A stretch of DNA of 5,920 nt. Source: Capsulimonas sp. Lineage in GTDB: Bacteria; Armatimonadota; Armatimonadia; Armatimonadales; Capsulimonadaceae. The notes below the pieces were generated by a model, which searched no databases, was not told the origin of the DNA, and worked only from the letters and a program-made list of their open reading frames with translations. Below are positions 1 through 5,553 of this stretch, piece by piece. The DNA lies in assembly GCA_025963815.1 (NCBI GenBank), contig JAOQAA010000259.1, forward strand, positions 1 through 5,920, in the 5' to 3' direction. The translations under genes were made by a program, and so were the position numbers. Numbering within the stretch: the stretch's first letter is position 1; every line of letters starts with the position of its first letter.

Positions 1-5
1 GCAAA

Positions 6-31
6 GCCGCCGCTTATATCTGAGCGGCGGC
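6..31. other. 9-bp GC-rich hairpin near the left edge
   Basis: GCCGCCGCT (6-14) is followed after 8 nt by its exact reverse complement AGCGGCGGC (23-31). On the minus strand the stem is followed by TTTGC, too short a U-tract for a convincing terminator. It may close a transcript whose gene lies left of the window. Its presence mildly favours the view that this stretch is intergenic rather than the 5' part of the gene that follows. Confidence 0.35.
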
Positions 32-67
32 CGAAGCGTAAGTCAATTGCCCGCAAGTTCCGATCGA

Positions 68-706
68 ATGGTCGTTGTGGACTTTCTTGAGTTTTGGACT
101 GAAAAAGAATCGGACGCCGTCGTCCGTAAGAACTTTTCCGAACAGATACAAAATGCTGTCTCTCGATTTGGTTATGGGCTAGATATGGAATATCTCTTGA
201 CCCAGTACAGCGCCAAGACGAAAGACGATCCTAGCGGCTTGTACGATCAGCTCAGCCGTCGTTTTCCGGCGCTTTCGAAAGATCCGCTTTTTCAGCTGAG
301 ATACGGCCTCGTGGTTCAAACGGCGAATCCCACTCTCGCGTTAGCCTGCTATGATCGGGTGCTCCAAGCACAGTCGACAGAAATGGAAAAGGCGCAGGCG
401 CACATTTTCAAATGTATGGCGCTGGTTCACCTTGGAAAGCTCGAAGATGCGAATAAGGACGCCGAAGCAGCGCGGAATATCGCGCAGAAAAATGGTTTCC
501 ACGATCTGGAAGCACAAGCCAACGAGCAACTCGCCGCTGTTCAGAGATGGCGCACCGTTATGGCGAAAGAAAAAGTAGAAGACGGTCATATTGATCGATC
601 GACAAAGCCGAAAAGTCCTGTGAGTTTTATATTTTTAGGAATGGGCGTCATTGTGGTTGTCCTTAGTGGAGTACGCGCGTATCGTCGCAGGCGAGAAGAA
701 GTGTAG
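68..706 (+). CDS. TPR-like protein with a C-terminal transmembrane anchor (hypothetical)
   Basis: This is a 212-residue protein from ATG 68, or 219 from TTG 47. Neither start has a clear Shine-Dalgarno, and the frame stays open to the left edge, so the gene could also begin outside the window. The central part (about residues 80-165) is helical and reads like two tetratricopeptide repeats: a segment with LALACYDRVLQAQ and one with ALVHLGKLEDANKDAEAA. Near the C-terminus lies one hydrophobic helix (about 187-202, FIFLGMGVIVVVLSGV), then a basic tail with RRRR. No N-terminal signal peptide is visible, so with this start it would be a tail-anchored protein whose TPR part faces the cytosol. The positive-inside rule would suit a C-in topology, which would instead need an export signal further upstream. 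It is visibly richer in A+T than the genes to its right. TPRs mediate protein contacts; the partner is unknown. It converges on yidC. Confidence 0.72.
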   Translation: MVVVDFLEFWTEKESDAVVRKNFSEQIQNAVSRFGYGLDMEYLLTQYSAKTKDDPSGLYDQLSRRFPALSKDPLFQLRYGLVVQTANPTLALACYDRVLQAQSTEMEKAQAHIFKCMALVHLGKLEDANKDAEAARNIAQKNGFHDLEAQANEQLAAVQRWRTVMAKEKVEDGHIDRSTKPKSPVSFIFLGMGVIVVVLSGVRAYRRRREEV

Positions 707-802
707 GGGTAAAGTATCTTGAGTGAACTCTCTCCAATAGTCTCCACCCCCTATCTATGGTTCGCTGAACCTGATCTCACACATTTTCCAATATGCCTCA
801 GT

Positions 803-848
803 ACAAAATTCGCCTTGCGGACCTGTCGGTTCGCAAGGCGAATTTTGT
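803..848. terminator. Bidirectional intrinsic terminator between convergent genes
   Basis: The arms 803-819 and 832-848 are exact 17-bp reverse complements. The stem can continue inward by GACC/GGTT (820-823 with 828-831, one G-U pair), leaving a TGTC tetraloop. The outer part is AAAATTCGCC/GGCGAATTTT, so each strand carries a GC core followed by a short U-run. It lies about 100 bp after the TPR-protein stop (706) and 35 bp after the yidC stop (883, minus strand), as expected for a shared terminator. Confidence 0.88.
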
Positions 849-882
849 GAATGCACAATCCCCCGATCAACTTTTCTCAGCT

Positions 883-1977
883 TCAGGACACGACGGGCGC
901 CAAGCTTCTGGGAGTTCGAGCGCCGTAAAGCTGAATCGCTGTCGATAGAATATTTGAGATCAGCCAGTACAGCACGAACGCTGAGGCCGTGTGATGCGCG
1001 CCGATCCATACGCAGTAGAGCACGGGCGTAAACCAAGCCATCGTCTGCTGCATTTTTGCCTGCGCGGCGTCCGCCGCCGGAAACAGGCGCTGCGCGGCGT
1101 ACATGCTGAACGCGTATAAGAGGAGCAGTGGAATATCGGGAAGCCCAAGGTCGAGCGCGAGCCATTGCGGATGTGCGGCGGCGAGGCCGCCGCCTATCCA
1201 CAGAAACCCTGCGCCGCTATGGTATTGGTAGAGCTGAACCGCCTGGTACACTGCGAAGAAGACCGGCGCCTGAAGCAGCGCCATGATCCATCCCAGATGT
1301 GGGTTCACTCCGTGCGTCTTTTGCAGCTCCTGGACCTCTGTGGAGAGCCGCGTGAAGTCGTTTTTGTGTTCGGCTTGCAGCGCGGCGATTTTTGGCTGAA
1401 GCGCCTGCATCTCCCGCGCGCTGCGAAACTGACGGATCGACAGCGGCGCCAACGCGAGACGCACCAGGGTCGAGATCAGAAACAGCGCGAGCGCAAAAGA
1501 ATACGAGCGCCGTCCGGTGACCCGAACGAAGAAATCCAATATCTTGTAAAGCGGATGCTTGCCGTTCGCGGCGTCCAGCACGCGCCCGAGCGCCTTACGC
1601 TCGGCCATCGCCGCCTGCTTATGCGGAAATGTGTCGAGGCCATAAGTCGTCGCTAGTAGATCGTAAGCCGCCATCGCCTGTATGGGATCGCGCAGTCGGT
1701 CTCGGTAAATGTGCGCGATGACATAAACGGCTTCCGGGGCATACGACGTGCTTCGATAAGCGGCGCTCGATTCCACATCGCGCAGCCTTTCCACCGCCTC
1801 AATGTCCCGCCCCTGCGCCAGCAGGCGTATGGCGATCGCGAATGCAGGCGGCGGCGCAAGTCCCACAGGACGAGACGACTGCGCCCGCGCGGGCGTCACT
1901 GCGTAAAATGCGAACAATACGATCAGGCCCGTCACGGCCACAAGCTCAGCGAGAACGATCAGCCAATGGGAATTCAT
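883..1977 (-). CDS. yidC: YidC/Oxa1 family membrane protein insertase with a TPR-like N-terminal domain
   Basis: This is a 364-residue protein. The ATG at 1977 is chosen because GGAAAGG lies 10 nt upstream; a GTG at 2100 would add 41 Arg-rich residues without a membrane segment. Residues 5-27 are hydrophobic and end in TPARAQS, so they are a signal anchor or a cleaved signal (ARA|QS). Residues 45-125 are helical and TPR-like (APEAVYVIAHIY...AMAAYDLLATTY). The Oxa1 core starts near 141 (HPLYKILDFFVRVTG). Its first core helix carries the conserved arginine R173 (LISTLVRLALAPL), the polar residue in the YidC groove that contacts substrates. A charged cytoplasmic coiled hairpin follows (about 185-222), then further membrane helices with QAPVFFAVYQA. 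Known role of the family: inserting membrane proteins alone or with SecYEG. The beta-supersandwich P1 domain of Gram-negative YidC is absent. The gene stands apart from rpmH-rnpA-jag, so it may be a paralogue. Confidence 0.93.
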   Translation of the reverse strand: MNSHWLIVLAELVAVTGLIVLFAFYAVTPARAQSSRPVGLAPPPAFAIAIRLLAQGRDIEAVERLRDVESSAAYRSTSYAPEAVYVIAHIYRDRLRDPIQAMAAYDLLATTYGLDTFPHKQAAMAERKALGRVLDAANGKHPLYKILDFFVRVTGRRSYSFALALFLISTLVRLALAPLSIRQFRSAREMQALQPKIAALQAEHKNDFTRLSTEVQELQKTHGVNPHLGWIMALLQAPVFFAVYQAVQLYQYHSGAGFLWIGGGLAAAHPQWLALDLGLPDIPLLLLYAFSMYAAQRLFPAADAAQAKMQQTMAWFTPVLYCVWIGAHHTASAFVLYWLISNILSTAIQLYGARTPRSLAPVVS

Positions 1978-1987
1978 ACGGCGTCCG

Positions 1988-1994
1988 CCTTTCC
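1988..1994 (-). promoter_or_regulatory. Ribosome binding site deciding the yidC start
   Basis: On the minus strand GGAAAGG lies 10 nt before ATG 1977. No comparable site precedes the upstream in-frame starts, so this site fixes the start just ahead of the hydrophobic N-terminal segment. Confidence 0.6.
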
Positions 1995-2113
1995 ATCGCC
2001 GCGCGAACGCGGCTTTGTGACTGAGACACGGCGAACGGCGAAAAGTTGCGCCTCGGCAGCGTACTGCGTCGCTGCCGTGGGAAAACCTTCGCGGCCCCAC
2101 CTTGGAAAGCGGG

Positions 2114-2119
2114 TATAAG
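2114..2119 (+). promoter_or_regulatory. Possible -10 element for the PAS-GAF sensor gene
   Basis: TATAAG in the 177-bp gap between the divergent yidC and sensor genes would place the transcript start near 2126, about 30 nt before GTG 2155. No convincing -35 box sits 16-18 bp upstream, so this is tentative. No clear promoter for yidC could be recognised on the other strand of the gap. Confidence 0.22.
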
Positions 2120-2136
2120 ATCGTAAGAGTTTGTAT

Positions 2137-2145
2137 GGGGAAGGG
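2137..2145 (+). promoter_or_regulatory. Ribosome binding site favouring the GTG 2155 start
   Basis: GGGGAAGGG ends 9 nt before GTG 2155. The TTG at 2131 lies upstream of this site and the ATG at 2173 has no Shine-Dalgarno before it, so GTG 2155 is the best-supported start of the sensor gene. Confidence 0.6.
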
Positions 2146-2154
2146 CGGCGCAAT

Positions 2155-4011
2155 GTGGCGTCTAATGCCGAAATGAACGAAATCGAAGAAGTCCGTGAGG
2201 AGCTTGCCCGTCTGCGGCGGGATTATGGGGCGCTGGTGGACAATGCGCCCGATGTCCTGGCTCGTTTCGACCGGCAGGGGCGTTTTCTCTACATCAACAA
2301 GACGGGGGAGCGCAACACCGGCATTCCAGCGGCGGCGTTTCTAGGAAAGACGTTTCGGGAGATCGGCGGATTGCCCGAAATTAACATCGTCCAATGGGAA
2401 GAAGCGTTGAGCCTTGTGCTGGAAACGCGGCGCGCGGCGTGTCTCGAATACATCTATCCTCTCGCCGGCGGCGTCACCGGTTTCTTTGAATGCGTGCTGA
2501 CGCCGGATCTGGACGAGGCGGGGGAAGTCGCGTCGATCGTCACCGTTACGCGCGACTTCACCGCGCGCCATGAGGCGCAAGTACGGATGCGCGAAAGCGA
2601 GGAGCGGTACCGGACTCTGGTGGACGCCACGGCGCAGATCGTGTGGACCAACGACGCGGAAGGGCGCATGGTGGGGCGCAATGACGATTGGAGCGCATTC
2701 ACCGGACAGACTGACGAGGAGTATCAGGGCTTCGGATGGGCGCAGGCGGTGCATCCGGACGACGCGCAGCCGACGGTGGACGCCTGGATGAAGTCCGTCG
2801 CCGCCCGCGCGCCCTTTATCTTTGAGCATCGCCTGAAGCGCCGCGACGGCGTCTACCGAACCTTCTCCATTCGCGCCGTTCCTGTATTGGAGCCGGACGG
2901 AAGCATTCGGGAATGGGTCGGCATTCATGTGGACATTACGGAGCGCAAGGCCGCCGAACAGGACCTGCGCGCCCGCGCCGAGCGGGAAGCGCTGATTTCG
3001 AAGATCGCAAGGGGAGTGCTCTGGAGCGCCGACCCTGCCGCGCTACGCGCCAACGTGCTGGCCGTACTGGGAGGCTATCTCCACGCCGACCGCTGTTTCT
3101 ACGTTCTCTACGACATCGACCGCGGCGCAGCGCGGGTGCAGCGCGACTGGGCCCTGGACGGCGTGCCGTCTCTGGAGGGCGAATGGGATTTGAAGGCGCA
3201 GGGAGTCAATATCCAAAATGTCTTTCATGAAGGCCGCACCCTCGTGGTGGATGACATCGCCGTAGCCGACGCGCCGGCGGCCATGACGTCGGCGTTTCTC
3301 TCCAGCGGACAGCGATCTTTCATCGCCGCGCCGTTTTTCTACGAGGGCCGGCTGGCCGCGGCGCTTGCGGTCATGATGGCGGATACCCCTCGCCACTGGA
3401 CCCCGGAGGAGACGTCACTGGTGGAGGCCGCCGCCGTGCAGGTGCGCGGCGCGGTGGAGGCGGCCCGCGCGCGCGACCGCGAACTGGAAGCTCAGCGTCG
3501 TCAGCGAGATTTCCTTCGGGACGTCCTCGCCTCGGTCACGGAAGGCCGCCTGATCCTCTGTCAGTCCGATGACGAACTCCCGCCGCCACTCTCGCCGCGA
3601 TCCTGCGTGATTTCTCTTTCCATGCAGGGCGGCCTGCGCGAACTGCGCCATGAAGTCCAGGCGGCGTGCTCGGAGATGGGCATGTGCGAGGAGCGCTGCT
3701 TCGATCTGGTGACGGCGGCAAGCGAGGCGGGTATGAATACGGTTGTCCATGTCGGGAAAGGAGAGGGGCAGGTGATGACGGACGAAACAGCGCGTCTCGT
3801 GCAAGTCCGGCTGTGGGATCACGGTCCCGGCATCGCGCTGGAAAACCTCCCCAAGGCGACCCTGCGCAAAGGCTACAGCTCGGCGGGCACGCTCGGCCAT
3901 GGAATGAAAATGATGCTCCAAACCGCCGACCGCGTCTACCTGCGCACCAGCGGGAACGGCACCGTGGTCGTCATCGAACAGCATCGAGACCCCCCAGCGG
4001 GAATGCTGTGA
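2155..4011 (+). CDS. PAS-PAS-GAF sensor with RsbT/RsbW-like GHKL ATPase domain
   Basis: This is a 618-residue protein from GTG 2155 (alternatives: TTG 2131, ATG 2173) with no signal peptide or membrane helix, so it is cytosolic. Order: short coiled coil (about 7-25); PAS 1 (23-138); PAS 2 with PAC-type end (149-265, EERYRTLV...DITERK); GAF (about 280-440); charged linker; GHKL ATPase (483-610). The ATPase shows an N-box E524-x3-N528-x3-H532, a G1 box D555-H-G-P-G559, and GYSSAGTLGHG (573-583), close to the G2 region of RsbT-type serine kinases. No DHp domain with a phospho-accepting histidine lies between GAF and ATPase, so it is probably not a classic histidine kinase. More likely it phosphorylates or binds a partner protein such as a STAS anti-anti-sigma factor, or acts as an anti-sigma factor, in response to ligands bound by PAS or GAF. 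No STAS, sigma, PP2C or response-regulator gene is in the window, so its partner must be encoded elsewhere. Confidence 0.93.
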   Translation: MASNAEMNEIEEVREELARLRRDYGALVDNAPDVLARFDRQGRFLYINKTGERNTGIPAAAFLGKTFREIGGLPEINIVQWEEALSLVLETRRAACLEYIYPLAGGVTGFFECVLTPDLDEAGEVASIVTVTRDFTARHEAQVRMRESEERYRTLVDATAQIVWTNDAEGRMVGRNDDWSAFTGQTDEEYQGFGWAQAVHPDDAQPTVDAWMKSVAARAPFIFEHRLKRRDGVYRTFSIRAVPVLEPDGSIREWVGIHVDITERKAAEQDLRARAEREALISKIARGVLWSADPAALRANVLAVLGGYLHADRCFYVLYDIDRGAARVQRDWALDGVPSLEGEWDLKAQGVNIQNVFHEGRTLVVDDIAVADAPAAMTSAFLSSGQRSFIAAPFFYEGRLAAALAVMMADTPRHWTPEETSLVEAAAVQVRGAVEAARARDRELEAQRRQRDFLRDVLASVTEGRLILCQSDDELPPPLSPRSCVISLSMQGGLRELRHEVQAACSEMGMCEERCFDLVTAASEAGMNTVVHVGKGEGQVMTDETARLVQVRLWDHGPGIALENLPKATLRKGYSSAGTLGHGMKMMLQTADRVYLRTSGNGTVVVIEQHRDPPAGML

Positions 4012-4034
4012 GATTTGGGCCGACCTGCCATTCT

Positions 4035-4070
4035 ACCCACCCGACGCTCCGCGCGCCCCCTCCCGGTTAC
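4035..4070 (+). repeat. Degenerate copy of the adjacent REP-like unit
   Basis: The stretch opens with ACCCACCC and contains CCCCTCCCG at the spacing seen in the unit at 4071-4114, with a diverged GC-rich centre and one gap. It is in direct orientation and abuts that unit, so it looks like an older, decayed copy. Confidence 0.5.
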
Positions 4071-4204
4071 ACCCACCCCGGCCCTTCGGGCCACCCCTCC
4101 CGCAACGGGAAGGGTTATTAAGAGATGCTCTGACGAAAGCCGAATGCGTTATTCTCTGAACTCCCTTCCCGTTGCGGGAGGGGTGGCCGAAGGCCGGGGT
4201 GGGT
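4071..4204. repeat. REPIN-like inverted pair of GC-rich REP units
   Basis: The left unit 4071-4114 (44 nt) and right unit 4163-4204 (42 nt) are reverse complements along their whole length except for a two-base difference, with a 48-bp spacer. Each unit reads ACCCACCCC, then a small inner palindrome, then CCACCCCTCCCGCAACGGGA. The inner palindrome is GGCCC-TTC-GGGCC on the left and GGCC-TTC-GGCC on the right (read in the same sense). Two inverted REP units with a short spacer are the layout of a REPIN, which RAYT transposases mobilise in trans; no RAYT gene is present here. The element lies between the convergent sensor gene and the 73-residue gene, where no other terminator is visible, and it could fold to stop transcription from either side. 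Confidence 0.82.
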
Positions 4205-4237
4205 CATCGGGGTACGAGGAGGCCGGGGGCCTTAGTC

Positions 4238-4459
4238 CTACACCCGTCGCTTCATAAACCATTTGCGCAGGGCGGCCTGGGCTTCGGCGGGCTTGCCTTC
4301 GGCCTCGTAGGCCTCCATGTCGTTCTGGAGAGTTTGCAGTTCGGGATCGTTGGGCTTGTCTGTACGCGCCTGCTCCAATGTCTGGCGCAGCACTTCCGTG
4401 AACTCCGCGGCGGATTTGTATGATGGCTGCTTCGGCATGACCGGTCTGGACTCTCTCAT
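4238..4459 (-). CDS. Small charged helical protein, function unknown
   Basis: This is a 73-residue protein. The ATG at 4459 is preceded by GGGGAGG with 7-nt spacing, the best Shine-Dalgarno in the window, so this start is preferred over Met8. The sequence is rich in Gln, Glu, Lys and Ala and has no hydrophobic segment, so it is a soluble cytosolic protein. Two or three amphipathic helices are likely: about 17-31 (AEFTEVLRQTLEQAR), 37-54 (NDPELQTLQNDMEAYEAE) and 57-70 (PAEAQAALRKWFMK). The last two resemble a TPR-like helix pair, but one pair is not enough to call the family. It ends MKRRV. It sits downstream of the rbp gene on the same strand but behind a strong terminator, so it probably has its own promoter. 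I do not recognise a family and assign no function. Confidence 0.78.
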   Translation of the reverse strand: MRESRPVMPKQPSYKSAAEFTEVLRQTLEQARTDKPNDPELQTLQNDMEAYEAEGKPAEAQAALRKWFMKRRV

Positions 4460-4466
4460 TGGCGAA

Positions 4467-4473
4467 CCTCCCC
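4467..4473 (-). promoter_or_regulatory. Strong ribosome binding site of the 73-residue gene
   Basis: On the minus strand GGGGAGG is followed by 7 nt and ATG 4459. It is the strongest argument that this short frame is translated. Confidence 0.75.
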
Positions 4474-4521
4474 TTTGCTCATCGCTCGAACAAACGGCTT
4501 CACGGATGCGAAGCCTGGAAT

Positions 4522-4575
4522 AAAAAGCGAACTCAGTAAAAACCAGATAAAAACTTGGTAAAACGAAATAAAAAA
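4522..4575. other. Phased A-tracts, probable intrinsic DNA bend
   Basis: Runs of 4-6 adenines occur at 4522-4526, 4538-4542, 4549-4553, 4560-4563 and 4570-4575. The last four are centred 10.5-11 bp apart, in phase with the helix, which is known to curve DNA. The tract lies between the rbp terminator and the 73-residue gene, upstream of that gene, and the last run doubles as the U-tract of the terminator. Confidence 0.55.
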
Positions 4576-4606
4576 GGCGTGGCTGAAAATATCAGCCACG
4601 CCTTTT
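4572..4606 (-). terminator. Intrinsic terminator of the RNA-binding protein gene
   Basis: Exact 15-bp arms 4572-4586 and 4592-4606 (AAAAGGCGTGGCTGA and its complement) enclose a 5-nt loop. On the minus strand the GC-rich stem runs into a U-rich tail (CCTTTTTTATTTCG). It begins 10 bp after the rbp stop codon. Confidence 0.92.
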
Positions 4607-4615
4607 CGCGGTTGC

Positions 4616-4948
4616 TTAGTAGCGATTGCCGCCGCCGCCGCCATAACCACCGCCGCTGCCGCCGCTGCTGCGACCACCGCCGCCGCTGCCGCCACGATCT
4701 TCGCGGGGCTTGGACTCATTGACCGTGAGTGAGCGGCCGTCGACGCTGCGGCCATTCATGGACGCGATCGCCTGCTGCGCTTCGTCTTCGGTCGCCATTT
4801 CCACGAAGCCGAAGCCACGGGATTCGCCGGTGTAGCGGTCGGTGATGACCTGGGCGCTCGCAACGTTGCCGACTTCGGCGAACAGTTGATTCAGGTCCTG
4901 GTCTTTGGTCTGGTAGCTGAGGTTACCAACATACAGTTTTGTCGTCAT
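4616..4948 (-). CDS. Glycine-rich RRM RNA-binding protein
   Basis: This is a 110-residue cytosolic protein. One RRM domain fills residues 3-80: RNP2 is LYVGNL (5-10), RNP1 is RGFGFVEM (44-51), and the aromatic residues Y6, F46 and F48 that stack on RNA bases are present. Residues 86-110 are a Gly/Ser-rich tail ending GNRY. This is the build of the small bacterial Rbp proteins known from cyanobacteria, several of which are cold-induced and bind single-stranded RNA. The gene has its own extended -10 promoter, a leader of about 165 nt with a 5'-terminal hairpin, and a strong terminator, so it is probably monocistronic and post-transcriptionally controlled. The Shine-Dalgarno before ATG 4948 is weak (GGA, 11 nt away). 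Cold induction is an inference from the family and the leader, not shown by the sequence. Confidence 0.95.
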   Translation of the reverse strand: MTTKLYVGNLSYQTKDQDLNQLFAEVGNVASAQVITDRYTGESRGFGFVEMATEDEAQQAIASMNGRSVDGRSLTVNESKPREDRGGSGGGGRSSGGSGGGYGGGGGNRY

Positions 4949-5093
4949 TTTGATAGATATCCATTCGAAAGAAGCCTTTATTTCAGGGAACAGTTAGGCG
5001 ACTGATGTGGAAGCGGATGGACGACGGCAAAACCGAAGGAATCCAACAGGAACACAGGAGAGGGCACAGAACCGATTACCAAAAACAAATAGC

Positions 5094-5112
5094 CGCCGAG
5101 CGTTTCTCGGCG
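5094..5112 (-). promoter_or_regulatory. 5'-terminal hairpin of the rbp leader RNA
   Basis: CGCCGAG and CTCGGCG form a 7-bp stem with a 5-nt loop directly after the predicted transcript start (about 5114). The rest of the leader down to 4949 is pyrimidine-rich and lacks a strong ribosome site. A stable stem at the 5' end may protect the mRNA or help temperature-dependent control. Confidence 0.5.
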
Positions 5113-5120
5113 TTAAGATA

Positions 5121-5141
5121 ATTATACCACATATCTGTCAA
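5121..5141 (-). promoter_or_regulatory. Extended -10 promoter of the rbp gene
   Basis: On the minus strand TGGTATAAT gives a perfect -10 hexamer (5121-5126) with the TG extension (5128-5129). The nearest -35-like hexamers are TTGTTT with a 19-bp spacer and a perfect TTGACA (5136-5141) that is only 9 bp away; the latter may instead serve a second start, with TATCTT or TCTTAA as its -10, or be part of an operator. The surrounding DNA is much more A+T-rich than the genes. The start would be near 5114. Confidence 0.7.
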
Positions 5142-5164
5142 TTATAAACAAGTATTTTTGACAG
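5135..5164. promoter_or_regulatory. Inverted repeat CTGTCAA-N16-TTGACAG upstream of the rbp promoter
   Basis: Exact 7-bp arms at 5135-5141 and 5158-5164 have centres 23 bp apart, about two helical turns. They abut the rbp -10 region and one arm covers its TTGACA. This geometry suits a dimeric regulator, but chance in an A+T-rich stretch cannot be excluded. Confidence 0.35.
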
Positions 5165-5192
5165 GGACCTGTGAGCGCGTCTTTTCAGGTCG

Positions 5193-5510
5193 TCAATGGG
5201 ATTGCGACTTGCGCTCCGTATTGTTGACGAACACGCGCCCGCCTTCCGCAATGATTACTTTGTCGCCTTTGACGACGGCCCCAAAGTCCTTGTCGTCAAG
5301 AAACAAGCGCCCATGGCTGTTTGCCAGAGAGGATTCGGGGGCGTTTTCGCCCAAGGAGCCTGCCGGGATCATGACGACCGCCCCATCCACGGGCGCATCC
5401 ATCATGATGCGCGTCCCGGCGAACATGGGCGACGAAGGGCGGCAGCCACCGACAGCGAGGCCCATCAGAAGAACGCCTGCGGCGAGTATGTTTTGTGATT
5501 TTTTTTTCAA
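5193..5510 (-). CDS. Small predicted lipoprotein, function unknown
   Basis: This is a 105-residue protein from TTG 5510. No ATG or GTG in frame lies ahead of the signal sequence, and a weak GGA is 5 nt upstream. Residues 2-4 are Lys, then a hydrophobic stretch (8-20, ILAAGVLLMGLAV) leads to a lipobox-like V-G-G-C with Cys23. It is therefore probably exported, lipidated and held in the membrane as an 83-residue lipoprotein. The mature part has alternating hydrophobic and charged stretches (AVVMIPAG, GRLFLDDKDFGAVVKGDKVIIAEGGRVFV) that look like a small beta-rich domain. I recognise no family. A nine-A run directly follows the TTG. It lies between the 39-residue membrane protein gene and the rbp gene on the same strand; no convincing terminator follows, but the rbp promoter starts within about 60 bp. 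Confidence 0.8.
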   Translation of the reverse strand: MKKKSQNILAAGVLLMGLAVGGCRPSSPMFAGTRIMMDAPVDGAVVMIPAGSLGENAPESSLANSHGRLFLDDKDFGAVVKGDKVIIAEGGRVFVNNTERKSQSH

Positions 5511-5553
5511 ATCGTTCCGATTTTCTCAGGTCATAATTTGCAGGACGGGACCG

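Noticed and set aside
759..771. 5-bp hairpin GGTTC-GCT-GAACC after the TPR-protein gene
   Set aside because: It is too short to be meaningful next to the strong terminator at 803-848.
755..1201. 148-residue minus-strand frame overlapping the 3' end of yidC
   Set aside because: It is very Arg-rich, has no domain-like pattern, runs through the terminator hairpin, and lies in another frame of the clear yidC gene.
1978..2100. N-terminal extension of yidC from GTG 2100
   Set aside because: The extension is Arg/Cys-rich without membrane character, and the Shine-Dalgarno at 1988-1994 supports ATG 1977 instead.
4015..4257. 80-residue plus-strand frame after the sensor gene
   Set aside because: It consists of translated REP repeat units (Pro/Arg/Gly-rich) and has no ribosome site; it is a by-product of the repeat.
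4496..4515. 6-bp hairpin GGCTTC/GAAGCC upstream of the 73-residue gene
   Set aside because: It is short, without a U-run, and there is no second pairing partner that would suggest regulation.
4456..4755. 99-residue minus-strand frame with an alanine-rich and a hydrophobic stretch, whose stop overlaps the start of the 73-residue gene (ATGA)
   Set aside because: The alanine run is the shifted reading of the Gly-rich tail of the RRM gene, and the hydrophobic part is the T-rich terminator region. The overlap with the next start looks coincidental.
5166..5191. 6-bp hairpin GACCTG/CAGGTC just after the lipoprotein stop
   Set aside because: The 14-nt loop and the absence of an adjoining U-run make it a poor terminator; it may be chance.
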